From the NCBI GenBank assembly GCA_012727835.1, contig JAAYGE010000191.1:1-17720 (forward strand): DNA of 17,720 bases, read 5' to 3'. The notes beneath the pieces were generated by a model. That model made no database searches. It had not been told where the DNA came from and worked only from the letters and a program-made list of their open reading frames with translations. The stretch's first letter is position 1; each line of letters opens with the position of its first letter. This DNA is from Bacillota bacterium. GTDB taxonomy: Bacteria > Bacillota_H > UBA994 > UBA5500. A program made the translations under genes and the position numbers. Shown one piece after another: positions 1-7,057 of this stretch.

Positions 1-64
1 GCTGTATACTCAGTCCGGCTTGCAAAGCCTCTAAAACCGGATTACGCCCTTCTAGCTGCTCCAC
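1..64 (-). CDS. rlmB: RlmB/TrmH-family 23S rRNA 2'-O-methyltransferase, N-terminal fragment
   Basis: Only the first 21 codons lie in the window; the gene continues past position 1. The GTG start at 64-62 follows an AGGAGG site at a good distance, and the translation begins MEQLEGRNPVLEALQAG, with the EGRNPVxEAL motif that opens the substrate-binding domain of RlmB/TrmH-type rRNA (guanosine-2'-O)-methyltransferases. It starts 16 bases after the thyX stop, so it is probably cotranscribed with mrnC and thyX; mrnC-rlmB adjacency is usual in Bacillota. The catalytic SPOUT domain is not visible, so the assignment rests on this short motif and on context. Confidence 0.8.
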   Translation of the reverse strand, partial: MEQLEGRNPVLEALQAGLSIQ

Positions 65-80
65 TGCTAACTCCTCCTAT

Positions 81-752
81 CTATCTGATTCGCCTTGGTG
101 GCTCTCCGCAGGTCATAGCGCCCTCTTGGCAACCGATATCACGCCAACAATTGGGACCCGCATCGGCAAACAGGGAGGGGGCCACCGCTTGCACCAAATC
201 CAACATACGCCAAGCCAGCTCTCTAATCTCCCATTGGGCCCGTGTACAACAACGCAAGGTAAAGAAATTGAGCAGGCTGCGGGCATTCATGGTCACGACC
301 AGATTAGTCTGGGCGGCATTGGGCAATACATAACGGGCATCCTCCGCCGGCACCAGCTCTAACAAGGCTTGATAAGCCTCCCCAATCGCAGCCATGGCTG
401 CGTTGAATTTCTCCTGGGCCTCCAGCTTGGCAGCAATGGTGGGCGGCACCACTACGGCTAGATCGTCAAAGGCCACATAGCGCTGCGATTGTTGGGAGTA
501 GGATGCGATACGATGACGCACCAATTGGTGCGACAGAGAACGACTTACCCCCGCAATACCGAAGGTAAAGGTAGCATGCTCAAAGGGGGAAAGATGCCCC
601 ATGCGTCGCAGATGGTTTATTAGTTTGCGCGCTTTAGGCAATGTTAACCCGTCTAAAAGTTCATTTACCTGGTCGGGTGAATAGCATAAACGGGCGGCGG
701 CTGCCACCGTTAGTTCCGGTTCCGGCGTATGGCGAATTAAAGTTACCTCCAT
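81..752 (-). CDS. thyX: Flavin-dependent thymidylate synthase ThyX
   Basis: Makes dTMP from dUMP using methylene-tetrahydrofolate as carbon donor and FAD/NAD(P)H as reductant, replacing ThyA. The 223-residue length is normal for the family. The diagnostic RHRx7S signature is present at residues 79-89 (RHR at 79-81, Ser89, followed by Arg91), and the upstream HLSPFEH segment (53-59) is the usual N-terminal motif. The ATG at 752 has a GGAGAGGAG site upstream. It lies 64 bases after mrnC and 16 before rlmB, in the same orientation, so it is likely part of the ispD-rlmB transcription unit. Nothing is missing from the catalytic signature. Confidence 0.97.
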   Translation of the reverse strand: MEVTLIRHTPEPELTVAAAARLCYSPDQVNELLDGLTLPKARKLINHLRRMGHLSPFEHATFTFGIAGVSRSLSHQLVRHRIASYSQQSQRYVAFDDLAVVVPPTIAAKLEAQEKFNAAMAAIGEAYQALLELVPAEDARYVLPNAAQTNLVVTMNARSLLNFFTLRCCTRAQWEIRELAWRMLDLVQAVAPSLFADAGPNCWRDIGCQEGAMTCGEPPRRIR

Positions 753-816
753 GGTTCTAACTCCTCTCCTGTATTTATAGAAACAAGCGGCGGCTGTCCA
801 GACCGCAGTATTACTA

Positions 817-1224
817 CTAATTATCAGCCTGGCAGGCCAAAACCTTGTCTATTAGCTCTCGTAGCCGCTCCTTCTGCCCCGTTAAATATAGATAACCGAA
901 CAGCGCTTCTAAAGCAGTGCTATAACAATACTCACTCACTGTGGCACTCTTAGGCACCCGGGCAGGCTTCACATTCCGACCCCGGTAAAAAATAGCCGTC
1001 TCCGCCTCTGTCAGTTCCGACAACAAGCGATGGGCCGCAGCTGCCTGCGCCGGGGCCTGCACCCAGCCCACCGTAGCCTTATGTAACTGTTCAATCCGTA
1101 TCTGGCCCCGCCCCAACAGATGCTCCCGCACCGCCAACTCATAAACTGCGTCACCGATATAGGCCAATTGCAGGGCGGATAACTGTTGGGCCTCCTGCAC
1201 CGCAAATTTAGGCAATAACCTCAT
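817..1224 (-). CDS. mrnC: Mini-ribonuclease III (MrnC)
   Basis: A 135-residue RNase III catalytic domain without a double-stranded RNA-binding domain, as expected for Mini-III, which trims the ends of 23S rRNA precursor in Bacillota. The RNase III signature appears as [13 protein letters not shown] (about residues 22-34), and the second acidic region is in [12 protein letters not shown] (about 103-114). The start ATG overlaps the ispF stop (ATGA), so translation is probably coupled. In Bacillus, gltX, cysE and cysS lie between ispF and mrnC; here those genes are absent and the two are directly joined. Confidence 0.95.
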   Translation of the reverse strand: MRLLPKFAVQEAQQLSALQLAYIGDAVYELAVREHLLGRGQIRIEQLHKATVGWVQAPAQAAAAHRLLSELTEAETAIFYRGRNVKPARVPKSATVSEYCYSTALEALFGYLYLTGQKERLRELIDKVLACQADN

Positions 1225-1700
1225 CTCTTTCTACATTCTAATTGACAGACGGCTAACGCAGCTATGCCCTCACCGCGGCCTAGAAAGCCCAGGCCCTCAT
1301 TGGTAGTGGCCTTAATACTCACCCGCTCCACATCTAAGTCAAGAGTATGAGCCAAGGCCTGCCGCATTTCTTCAATATGGGGAGCCAACTTAGGCTGCTC
1401 AGCAATAACCGTCGCATCGATATTTTTTACCAGATACCCTTTTTCCCATACCCGGCGATAAGCGGTCGCTAAGAGGTCTAGGCTATAACACCCCTCATAC
1501 TGGGGATCATTATCGGGGAAAAGCCGGCCGATATCGCCTAAGCAGGCGGCCCCCAACAGGGCATCGATAATCGCATGGGTCAGAACGTCCGCATCCGAAT
1601 GGCCTAGTAGGCCCTTAGCGGCTGGGATGTTAACTCCGCCTAGTACCAAGGGGCGCCCTGCCACCAATCTATGTACGTCATAGCCAATGCCTACAGGCAT
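1221..1700 (-). CDS. ispF: 2-C-methyl-D-erythritol 2,4-cyclodiphosphate synthase IspF
   Basis: Converts CDP-methylerythritol 2-phosphate to the 2,4-cyclodiphosphate with release of CMP, in the MEP route to isoprenoids. The 159-residue protein is full length. Metal ligands are visible as Asp8 and His10 (GYDVHRL) and His42 ([12 protein letters not shown]), and the GHSDADV motif at 33-39 is intact. The start overlaps the end of ispD by 10 bases, and the stop overlaps the mrnC start, so ispD-ispF-mrnC form a tightly coupled block. The immediate ispD-ispF pair supports the assignment; the two proteins act two steps apart in the same pathway. Confidence 0.98.
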   Translation of the reverse strand: MPVGIGYDVHRLVAGRPLVLGGVNIPAAKGLLGHSDADVLTHAIIDALLGAACLGDIGRLFPDNDPQYEGCYSLDLLATAYRRVWEKGYLVKNIDATVIAEQPKLAPHIEEMRQALAHTLDLDVERVSIKATTNEGLGFLGRGEGIAALAVCQLECRKR

Positions 1701-2383
1701 AAGCGTCCACCCTGCTCTAGATAGAAGGTCGCTAATAATAAATCCTCAGGAGTGGTTACTTTCACATTGGCCCTACTGCCCGGCGTAACCCGCACTTTGT
1801 GGCCCAAAGCCGACACCAAAACCGCATCATCGGTGATAGGCTCCCGCACCTGACGCCAATTGGCATGACCTTTCACCAACCAATCGTACTTGAACACCTG
1901 GGGGGTCTGGATGGCCCACAAAGATGAGCGGTCGAGGGTGGCTACCACTGCCCCGTACTCCACCTGCTTAATAGTATCCACCACCGGAATGGCCAGAGTT
2001 GCGGCCCCATAGGCCACTCCGTCGGCTATCACTTCTCGCGCCTCCGCCTTAGCTAAGCAAGGCCGGGCCGCATCGTGTACCGCCACATATTCCACCGGCC
2101 AATCGATAGCTTCCAAGCCCAAACTAACCGATTCGCGCCGCTCTTCTCCTCCGGGAACGACTGCCCTCACCTTGCTAAAGTCGTACTCTTCCACCAACAC
2201 ATTCAAGGTATCGATTTGAGCACTGTTTCCCACCAGCACGATATCACTCACTTCCGGCAGCGAAGACAGAACAGCCAACGAGTGGGCGACCAAAGGATGG
2301 CCCGCCAGTTTAGCCAGAATCTTATCGCCAGCGACTCCCATTCTCCGGCTTTGTCCGGCAGCTACCACGATCGCTGTTAACAT
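1691..2383 (-). CDS. ispD: 2-C-methyl-D-erythritol 4-phosphate cytidylyltransferase IspD
   Basis: Transfers CMP from CTP to methylerythritol 4-phosphate in the MEP pathway. The N-terminal nucleotide-binding signature [11 protein letters not shown] is present, followed by the lysine in [11 protein letters not shown] and by [11 protein letters not shown] further on, all as in the family; about 230 residues, full length. I chose the second of two nearby ATGs (2383) because the GGAGG site is seven bases upstream of it but only one base from the first ATG at 2389. It is the first gene after a 255-bp gap holding a possible promoter and the 45-bp repeat element, and it overlaps ispF. Confidence 0.97.
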   Translation of the reverse strand: MLTAIVVAAGQSRRMGVAGDKILAKLAGHPLVAHSLAVLSSLPEVSDIVLVGNSAQIDTLNVLVEEYDFSKVRAVVPGGEERRESVSLGLEAIDWPVEYVAVHDAARPCLAKAEAREVIADGVAYGAATLAIPVVDTIKQVEYGAVVATLDRSSLWAIQTPQVFKYDWLVKGHANWRQVREPITDDAVLVSALGHKVRVTPGSRANVKVTTPEDLLLATFYLEQGGRLCL

Positions 2384-2422
2384 CCCCATTCCTCCTTCCT
2401 TCGTTCCTTTCTGGTTATGCTT

Positions 2423-2451
2423 AGCATACCAAAATCGGGGCGGTGAGCAAA
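2423..2451 (-). promoter_or_regulatory. Possible promoter for ispD-ispF-mrnC-thyX-rlmB
   Basis: Read on the minus strand, TTTGCT (2451-2446) and TATGCT (2428-2423) are separated by 17 bases. The -10 is preceded by TGG, an extended -10 feature. The -35 is a weak match to TTGACA. It lies about 40 bases upstream of the ispD start. This is pattern matching only. Confidence 0.4.
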
Positions 2452-2490
2452 CAGCTTTTGCTTGCCAAAGCAGTTGCGATTTTTGAGGCC

Positions 2491-2535
2491 GTGGTCTACT
2501 AGAGCACTTGCCGCAACTACTGTGCGTATGACCAC
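2491..2535. repeat. 45-bp palindromic element, short copy of the element at 14344-14568
   Basis: GTGGTC (2491-2496) pairs with GACCAC (2530-2535), TAC with GTA (2497-2499/2526-2528) and GCAC with GTGC (2504-2507/2522-2525), leaving an unpaired TAGA and a 14-base loop. Flanking GGC (2487-2489) and GCC (2538-2540) may extend the stem. The left 16 bases match the left end of the longer element near radA (GTGGTC-A-TACTAGAGC), and the right 15 bases (CTGTGCGTATGACCA) match its right end with one change. It therefore looks like the same element with its interior missing. It lies in the ispD/yacL gap, outside any gene. Confidence 0.65.
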
Positions 2536-2580
2536 AAGCCTATTAGGCTACAGGTTACAACAAGCATCTGAATATGTTTA

Positions 2581-2611
2581 GGGGCTGCGCAATTATCTCT
2601 TGCACAGCCCC
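2581..2611 (-). terminator. Hairpin downstream of yacL, probable weak terminator
   Basis: A 12-bp stem (2581-2592 with 2600-2611) closes a 7-base loop. On the minus strand the single irregular pair is U-G; on the plus strand it would be C-A. The hairpin therefore fits a minus-strand transcript ending after yacL. The following bases (TAAACAT) are not a proper U-tract, so termination may be inefficient. Confidence 0.5.
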
Positions 2612-2644
2612 CCTAGATGTCTCTGGTCACTATTAAGTTTAAGT

Positions 2645-3709
2645 TCAACGCACGCGGGCGAAAATCATCCGGCCGGCCGCCGTTTGCAACACACTAGTAA
2701 CAACCACCGGCAAATCCTCACCAATATGCTTGCGCCCGTTATCTACCACAATCATAGTACCGTCATCCAAATAGGCCACACCCTGGTTGTTTTCTTTACC
2801 TTCTTTCAACACGTGTACAACCATCTCTTCGCCAGGCAAAACCACTGGCTTAAGCGAGTTGGCCAATTCATTAATATTTAGAACCGGCACACCCTGCAGC
2901 TCACATATCTTGTTTAAGTTATAGTCGGTGGTGAGAAGCTTCCCGTTTATCTCCTGCGCCAACTTGATGAGTTTACTGTCCACTTCTAAATCATCATAGT
3001 CCTTTTCCAGAATAAGCACTCCGGCCCCCAGTTGCTTCTGCAAATCCTGCAAAATGTCGAGGCCGCGCCTACCCCGATTGCGTCGCAAACTATCGGACGA
3101 ATCGGCAATATGCCTGAGCTCCTCCAGTACAAACGTGGGCACCACCAAAACTCCCTCTAGGAAACCAGCCCGCACCACATCGGCGATGCGACCGTCAATA
3201 ATCACACTGGTATCCAAGACTTTATACTGCTCTTTCTTAGCCGCTTTACTGGAGCGGCCAGGGAAAGATAATAAACTCCCCAGTTCTTCCCGCTTCTTGT
3301 GGGCCAACATGAGCCCTAAATAGCCAAGGGCTATATTAGAGATGATGGGCAAATAGGGCCCCACAAAGGGAATACCGACCAGAGCAAAGCCAAGCAAGTT
3401 GGCGATTATCAGGCCCACCATCAGCCCCACCGTGCTGATTATGATGTCTTGAGTAGGAATACGCTGCATTTGGCCCTCAACCAGTGCCGAAAACTTACCC
3501 AGCTTTTTTATCAGTCCGGGAGAAAAAATATAAAATATGAGTCCAAAAACAGTGGCTCCCAGAATCCTAAAAAGCAAAAGCTGCACGTCCTGGGCCCAAC
3601 CGAAGTTCAGATAGTTGGTAGCTACCGGGTATAAAGCCTTGCCCCCAACTTCTAGTCCGATCAGACCTCCCAGGACAGCGATCAGCAGTCGAGTAATCCG
3701 CATCAACAT
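2645..3709 (-). CDS. yacL: YacL-like membrane protein with PIN and TRAM domains
   Basis: A 354-residue protein with the YacL architecture. Hydrophobic membrane segments lie at about residues 7-25, 42-62, 88-112 and 115-136. A PIN nuclease-type domain starts near residue 162 (YKVLDTSVIIDGR, with the conserved Asp at 166), and a C-terminal TRAM-like domain spans about 295-354. PIN domains are Mg-dependent ribonucleases and TRAM domains bind RNA; the substrate of this family is not established. The ATG at 3709 was chosen because GGAGGTGAG sits eight bases upstream; longer forms from 3778 lack a site. It lies 62 bases after carD and before ispD, the usual clostridial and bacillar order. Confidence 0.92.
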   Translation of the reverse strand: MLMRITRLLIAVLGGLIGLEVGGKALYPVATNYLNFGWAQDVQLLLFRILGATVFGLIFYIFSPGLIKKLGKFSALVEGQMQRIPTQDIIISTVGLMVGLIIANLLGFALVGIPFVGPYLPIISNIALGYLGLMLAHKKREELGSLLSFPGRSSKAAKKEQYKVLDTSVIIDGRIADVVRAGFLEGVLVVPTFVLEELRHIADSSDSLRRNRGRRGLDILQDLQKQLGAGVLILEKDYDDLEVDSKLIKLAQEINGKLLTTDYNLNKICELQGVPVLNINELANSLKPVVLPGEEMVVHVLKEGKENNQGVAYLDDGTMIVVDNGRKHIGEDLPVVVTSVLQTAAGRMIFARVR

Positions 3710-3771
3710 CTTTCTCACCTCCTTTCTAAAAGAGCAAGGAAAAAATAGGGCGTCCACCACGACGCCCCCCA

Positions 3772-4251
3772 TCAACACCCCAATAAATCGTCTACTAAAC
3801 GTGTAGCAGCTTCCTCTTCCATATCTCTAACTAAAATCAGCTCGCTAATGAAGATTTGCCGAGCTGCATCCAACATCTTGCGTTCTCCTGTTGAAAGCCC
3901 TTTTTCCTGATCGCGTCTTACCAAGTTACGCATAACCTCAGCCACCGGCTTGATATCGCCTGAACGGATCTTTTCCAGGGTGGAGCGGAAACGCTGATTC
4001 CAGTTAGACGGCATTTCGGTTTCCTCATCCTGCAGTATGGACAGTGCCTCTTGGAGGCAATCCTCAGAAACCACCTCACGAATGCCGATATCGTTAGCAT
4101 TACGGAGGGGGATCATCACCCGCATGTCGCCAAGCGGTAACCTCAGGATATAATACTTCTGCTTCTCTCCTAAAACTTCCTTTTCCTCGATGGCCTCAAT
4201 AATACCGGCACCATGCATGGGATAGACAACTCTATCTCCCAACTTAAACAC
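3772..4251 (-). CDS. carD: CarD/CdnL family RNA polymerase-binding transcription regulator
   Basis: About 159 residues, beginning (M)FKLGDRVVYPMHGAG, the start of the CarD Tudor-like domain that binds the RNA polymerase beta subunit; the helical C-terminal part contacts DNA upstream of -10 and stabilises the open complex. The region IEEKEVLGEKQKYYILRLP and the C-terminal helices match the family. A GTG at 4251 was selected because the family begins at this point and AAGGAGGTG lies 11 bases upstream; another GTG at 4263 sits on the ribosome site itself. Two promoter-like sequences precede it, and a plus-strand gene diverges upstream. The symbol carD is generic; cdnL is equally usual. Confidence 0.93.
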   Translation of the reverse strand: MFKLGDRVVYPMHGAGIIEAIEEKEVLGEKQKYYILRLPLGDMRVMIPLRNANDIGIREVVSEDCLQEALSILQDEETEMPSNWNQRFRSTLEKIRSGDIKPVAEVMRNLVRRDQEKGLSTGERKMLDAARQIFISELILVRDMEEEAATRLVDDLLGC

Positions 4252-4276
4252 CGCTGGCCACACCTCCTTACGTATA

Positions 4277-4344
4277 AGGTTAACATTTGTAGACAACCGT
4301 GTCAAGAAAAGAGCATTCTACCACAGATATAGAATACTTGTCAA
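4277..4344 (-). promoter_or_regulatory. Two tandem sigma-A-type promoters for carD
   Basis: On the minus strand, TTGACA (4344-4339) is followed after 18 bases by TAGAAT (4320-4315). A second TTGACA (4305-4300) is followed after 17 bases by TAACCT (4282-4277). Both -35 boxes are perfect; the second -10 is weak. The first start would fall close to the second -35, so the two may be used alternately. Confidence 0.65.
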
Positions 4345-4375
4345 TTATGCCTTCCCTTTTTGCAACTTGGCTGGT

Positions 4376-4405
4376 TTGACAAGCCGGGAAAGCTATCAGT
4401 ATAAT
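4376..4405 (+). promoter_or_regulatory. Sigma-A-type promoter for the plus-strand gene at 4449
   Basis: Perfect TTGACA (4376-4381) and TATAAT (4400-4405) hexamers are separated by 18 bases. The predicted start is about 35 bases before the gene. It diverges from the carD promoters with no overlap; the two outer -35 boxes are about 30 bases apart. Confidence 0.75.
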
Positions 4406-4448
4406 TAAGCTAACAATTTGAACACCCTGGTGAAAAGGTGGTGGCCTC

Positions 4449-4844
4449 TTGAAAGACGGCAATTGTAAGGCATTCCAAGAAGCTGTCGACAAGTATCTTA
4501 TTCGTCATCGCAGCATTCTCGACGTACTCTCCAAATTTCAGGAATCCAGCGCCCGAGCCAATCGGGCCGTGGCCAAGGCAGTCACTACCTGTGGCTGTCT
4601 GAGCATTAATGCCTGTCGTCAGCCGACTAGTGCCACGATGTCACTAGAAGAATTCCGGCAACAAGTCGACAATCACCTGCGGGGAGAACTCTGCGAATTA
4701 TGTAAAGAAGTGTTAGTCAACGAGCTAGGTGCTAGCTTATTTTATCTGGCTGCCCTCTGTAGCCTGTTAGGACTAGAGCTAGATGAAGTACTTACACAGG
4801 AAGCAAAGCGGCTTAATACTTTAGGTGTTTTTAATCTTTCTTAG
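4449..4844 (+). CDS. Conserved clostridial hypothetical protein with MazG-like C-terminal segment
   Basis: 131 residues, predominantly helical. The TTG start at 4449 follows AAGGTGGTGG at a normal distance and a strong promoter. Residues 92-126 (ELGASLFYLAALCSLLGLELDEV) resemble the helix pair of MazG-like pyrophosphohydrolases, but the metal-binding ExxE and Asp residues of an active MazG are not evident, so enzymatic activity is doubtful. Seven cysteines are present, including a Cys-Gly-Cys (48-50) and a CELC pair (82-85), suggesting metal or redox binding. I recall similar proteins beside disA and carD in Desulfotomaculum-type genomes annotated DUF1573; I cannot verify this. It is the only plus-strand gene, divergent from carD and convergent with the peptide transporter operon. 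Function unknown. Confidence 0.85.
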   Translation: MKDGNCKAFQEAVDKYLIRHRSILDVLSKFQESSARANRAVAKAVTTCGCLSINACRQPTSATMSLEEFRQQVDNHLRGELCELCKEVLVNELGASLFYLAALCSLLGLELDEVLTQEAKRLNTLGVFNLS

Positions 4845-4853
4845 TATAATAAA

Positions 4854-4902
4854 ACGCATCGCGCCCGTTTAGAAAACGGAGAGCGATGCGTCTTTTTGTT
4901 TT
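4854..4902. terminator. Bidirectional intrinsic terminator
   Basis: ACGCATCGC (4854-4862) pairs with GCGATGCGT (4883-4891), with a further inner stem CCGTTT/AAACGG. On the plus strand it is followed by CTTTTTGTTTT; on the minus strand by TTTTATTATA. It therefore ends both the plus-strand gene at 4844 and the minus-strand transporter operon, whose last small gene stops at 4901. Confidence 0.9.
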
Positions 4903-5086
4903 ACCCGGCCATATACTGCAATAGGATAATAAGCAACAGCATGGCAGCTGCCAACACCAAGGTGCCCGGTAGTATCTGTCGATACATGGTGGCACAGATT
5001 AAAAGAAATTCTCGCCAGGTGATACGCCGCCGATCATCCAGCTGTTCCCTATCCTCCGGTTCCGGACCTCTAGCTCTATTCCACAT
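4901..5086 (-). CDS. Small single-pass membrane protein coupled to oppF
   Basis: A 61-residue reading frame whose ATG (5086) overlaps the last codons of the upstream ATPase gene (the ATG lies in GTATGTGGAATAG, where TAG is the ATPase stop), so translation is probably coupled. The first 25 residues are charged (EPEDREQLDDRRR), and residues 39-58 form a strong hydrophobic segment (LPGTLVLAAAMLLLIILLQ), suggesting a C-terminal membrane anchor. Its stop is immediately followed by the terminator stem. I do not recognise a family. It could be a small accessory of the peptide transporter or a dispensable frame; absence of a separate ribosome site lowers confidence. Confidence 0.5.
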   Translation of the reverse strand: MWNRARGPEPEDREQLDDRRRITWREFLLICATMYRQILPGTLVLAAAMLLLIILLQYMAG

Positions 5087-6062
5087 ACGGGCAGGCCACC
5101 ATATGTCCCGGCTCCACTTCCCGCAGCTGGGGCCGATTTTCTGCACACTGCGGGCGAGCCACCGGACACCGGGTATGGAATTTGCACCCAGGGGGCGGAT
5201 TGGCTGGGCTAGGAACCGAACCCTGAAGAATTATGCGCTGCTGCCGGGCTTCCGGTTCCACGCTGGGAACAGCCGATAATAAAGCGCGGGTATAAGGATG
5301 CAAAGGATTGGCGAAGATCTGCTCGCTGGTACCTGTTTCCACAAAATTGCCCAGATACATAACCGCAATCCGGTCACAGAAATAGCGCACGACACCCAAG
5401 TCATGGGAAATAAACAGGTAGGTAAGCTGGAATTTCTCCTTTAGCTCCTGCATAAGGGTGAGAATTTGAGCCTGAATGGATACGTCCAAGGCCGCAATGG
5501 GCTCGTCGGCCACGATAAAATCGGGACGGAAAGCCAACGCCCGGGCAATGGAGATGCGTTGCCGTTGGCCCCCACTGAATTCGTGGGGGTATTTATTAAT
5601 CGCATTGGCTGGCAGGCCACACATATGGAGCAGTTCTTGGGCCTGCTCCCAAGCCGCCTGCCCCCTGGCAATACGATGGGCGATTAGTCCCTCGGCCACA
5701 ATCGAACCCACATTCATCCGCGGGTCGAGGGAAGCGAAAGGATCTTGAAAAATGATCTGCATGTTACGTCTTAGCAGCCGCATCTGCTTGCCTGGCAACC
5801 AGCGCCCCGCCTCCACGTCAAACAAGACCGTATCTTCGTAAGCTACCCGCCCGGCGGTGGGCTTGAGCAGGCGCAGAATAGTGCGTCCGATGGTAGATTT
5901 ACCACATCCCGATTCGCCCACCAGGCCAAAAATTTCGCCCCGCTGTATTTGAAAACTAACCCCGTCCACCGCCTTAACATCGCCAATGCGGCGCGAGAAA
6001 ACACCACCGGTGATGGGGAAATAAGTCTTTAAATTTTCTACCGTAATCAGTGGGGTAGTCAT
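5076..6062 (-). CDS. oppF: Peptide ABC transporter ATP-binding protein, OppF/DppF type
   Basis: Cytoplasmic ATPase that pairs with the OppD-like protein to power di/oligopeptide uptake. 328 residues. Walker A GESGCGKS lies at 49-56, the Q-loop in [13 protein letters not shown], the signature FSGGQRQR, and an intact Walker B with catalytic glutamate ([13 protein letters not shown]). The C-terminal oligopeptide-transporter ATPase tail holds the Cys-rich segment [17 protein letters not shown], which is a [4Fe-4S]- or metal-type site in this subfamily. The ATG overlaps the oppD stop (ATGA). Because OppD here lacks its catalytic glutamate, this subunit should supply the working Walker B. Confidence 0.95.
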   Translation of the reverse strand: MTTPLITVENLKTYFPITGGVFSRRIGDVKAVDGVSFQIQRGEIFGLVGESGCGKSTIGRTILRLLKPTAGRVAYEDTVLFDVEAGRWLPGKQMRLLRRNMQIIFQDPFASLDPRMNVGSIVAEGLIAHRIARGQAAWEQAQELLHMCGLPANAINKYPHEFSGGQRQRISIARALAFRPDFIVADEPIAALDVSIQAQILTLMQELKEKFQLTYLFISHDLGVVRYFCDRIAVMYLGNFVETGTSEQIFANPLHPYTRALLSAVPSVEPEARQQRIILQGSVPSPANPPPGCKFHTRCPVARPQCAENRPQLREVEPGHMVACPYVE

Positions 6063-7045
6063 GCCCGTTCGCCCCCTTTCGCTAACAAACAGCGCACCTG
6101 ATGTTTAGGAGCTACTGTCACCACCGGGATTTCTGTCCCCTGACTACATTGGGGGCAGGCGTGCTCACAACGGGGAGCAAAGGCGCAACCGGGTGGCATG
6201 GCATCGCCACTGGGCACCATTCCGGGAATGCAATAGAGTGGCTCCCCCTTTCGCACCTGCGCCGGCCGTGAACGCATGAGACCTATAGTATAGGGATGCT
6301 GCGGCTCAGTAAACAGGGTTTGCACCGGCGCTTGCTCCACTATTTGTCCCGCGTACATAACCGCCACTTCATCGGCCATTTCGGCTATCACGCCCAGGTC
6401 ATGGGTGATAAACAATACAGCCGTATCCAATTCATCCTTCAGGTTGCGCATCAGGTCCAGAACCTGGGCCTGAATAGTAACGTCCAGGGCCGTAGTCGGC
6501 GCGTCGGCGATTAACAAGCGCGGGGCACAGGCCAGAGCCATGGCGATCATAACCCGCTGGCGCATCCCTCCCGATAGCTGGTGAGGATACTCGCGCACAA
6601 TGGTTTCTGCCCGGGGGATGCCCACCATTTCTAACAGCTCCACGCAGCGCTTACGATTGGCCGCGCTCTTAAGGGGCATATCCTTATGCACTTCTAACAC
6701 TTCGCCAATTTGCTCACCGATGGTCAATACCGGGTTCAATGCGGTCATCGGCTCTTGAAAGATCATAGAAATATCGTTACCTCTGATATGCCGCATCTCT
6801 TCTTCGCTCAAGGCGAGGAGATCCGTACCATTAAAGGTTATTTGACCCTCGCTAACTTGACCATGAGGTTGGGGTAAAAGGCGCATAATGGCCAGGCTGG
6901 TAACACTCTTGCCACAGCCCGACTCACCCACCAGCCCCAGCACCTGCCCCGGTTCAATTTCAAAACTGACACCCCTCACCGCTGGTATCAGGCGGCCATC
7001 GTTAAGGAAACCCACATGCAAGTTTCGTACTTCTAATAATGCCAT
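6059..7045 (-). CDS. oppD: Peptide ABC transporter ATP-binding protein, OppD/DppD type, with altered Walker B
   Basis: Partner ATPase of the peptide importer, 328 residues from the ATG at 7045, which has AAGGGGTG upstream; a GTG at 7054 lies on that site and is less likely. Walker A GESGCGKS (40-47), Q-loop region [12 protein letters not shown] and signature LSGGMRQR are intact. The Walker B region reads [12 protein letters not shown]: residue 182, immediately after the conserved Asp181, is Ala (codon GCG at 6502-6500) where the family has the catalytic Glu. The C-terminal Cys motif [17 protein letters not shown] is present. The gene lies 12 bases after oppC and overlaps oppF. It is expected to bind ATP but hydrolyse it poorly at its own site. 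Confidence 0.94.
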   Translation of the reverse strand: MALLEVRNLHVGFLNDGRLIPAVRGVSFEIEPGQVLGLVGESGCGKSVTSLAIMRLLPQPHGQVSEGQITFNGTDLLALSEEEMRHIRGNDISMIFQEPMTALNPVLTIGEQIGEVLEVHKDMPLKSAANRKRCVELLEMVGIPRAETIVREYPHQLSGGMRQRVMIAMALACAPRLLIADAPTTALDVTIQAQVLDLMRNLKDELDTAVLFITHDLGVIAEMADEVAVMYAGQIVEQAPVQTLFTEPQHPYTIGLMRSRPAQVRKGEPLYCIPGMVPSGDAMPPGCAFAPRCEHACPQCSQGTEIPVVTVAPKHQVRCLLAKGGERA

Positions 7046-7057
7046 CGAGATCACCCC

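Noticed and set aside
4896..5279. Plus-strand frame of 127 codons opposite oppF
   Set aside because: It is a shadow of the well-supported transporter ATPase and the small membrane protein, with no ribosome site or promoter.
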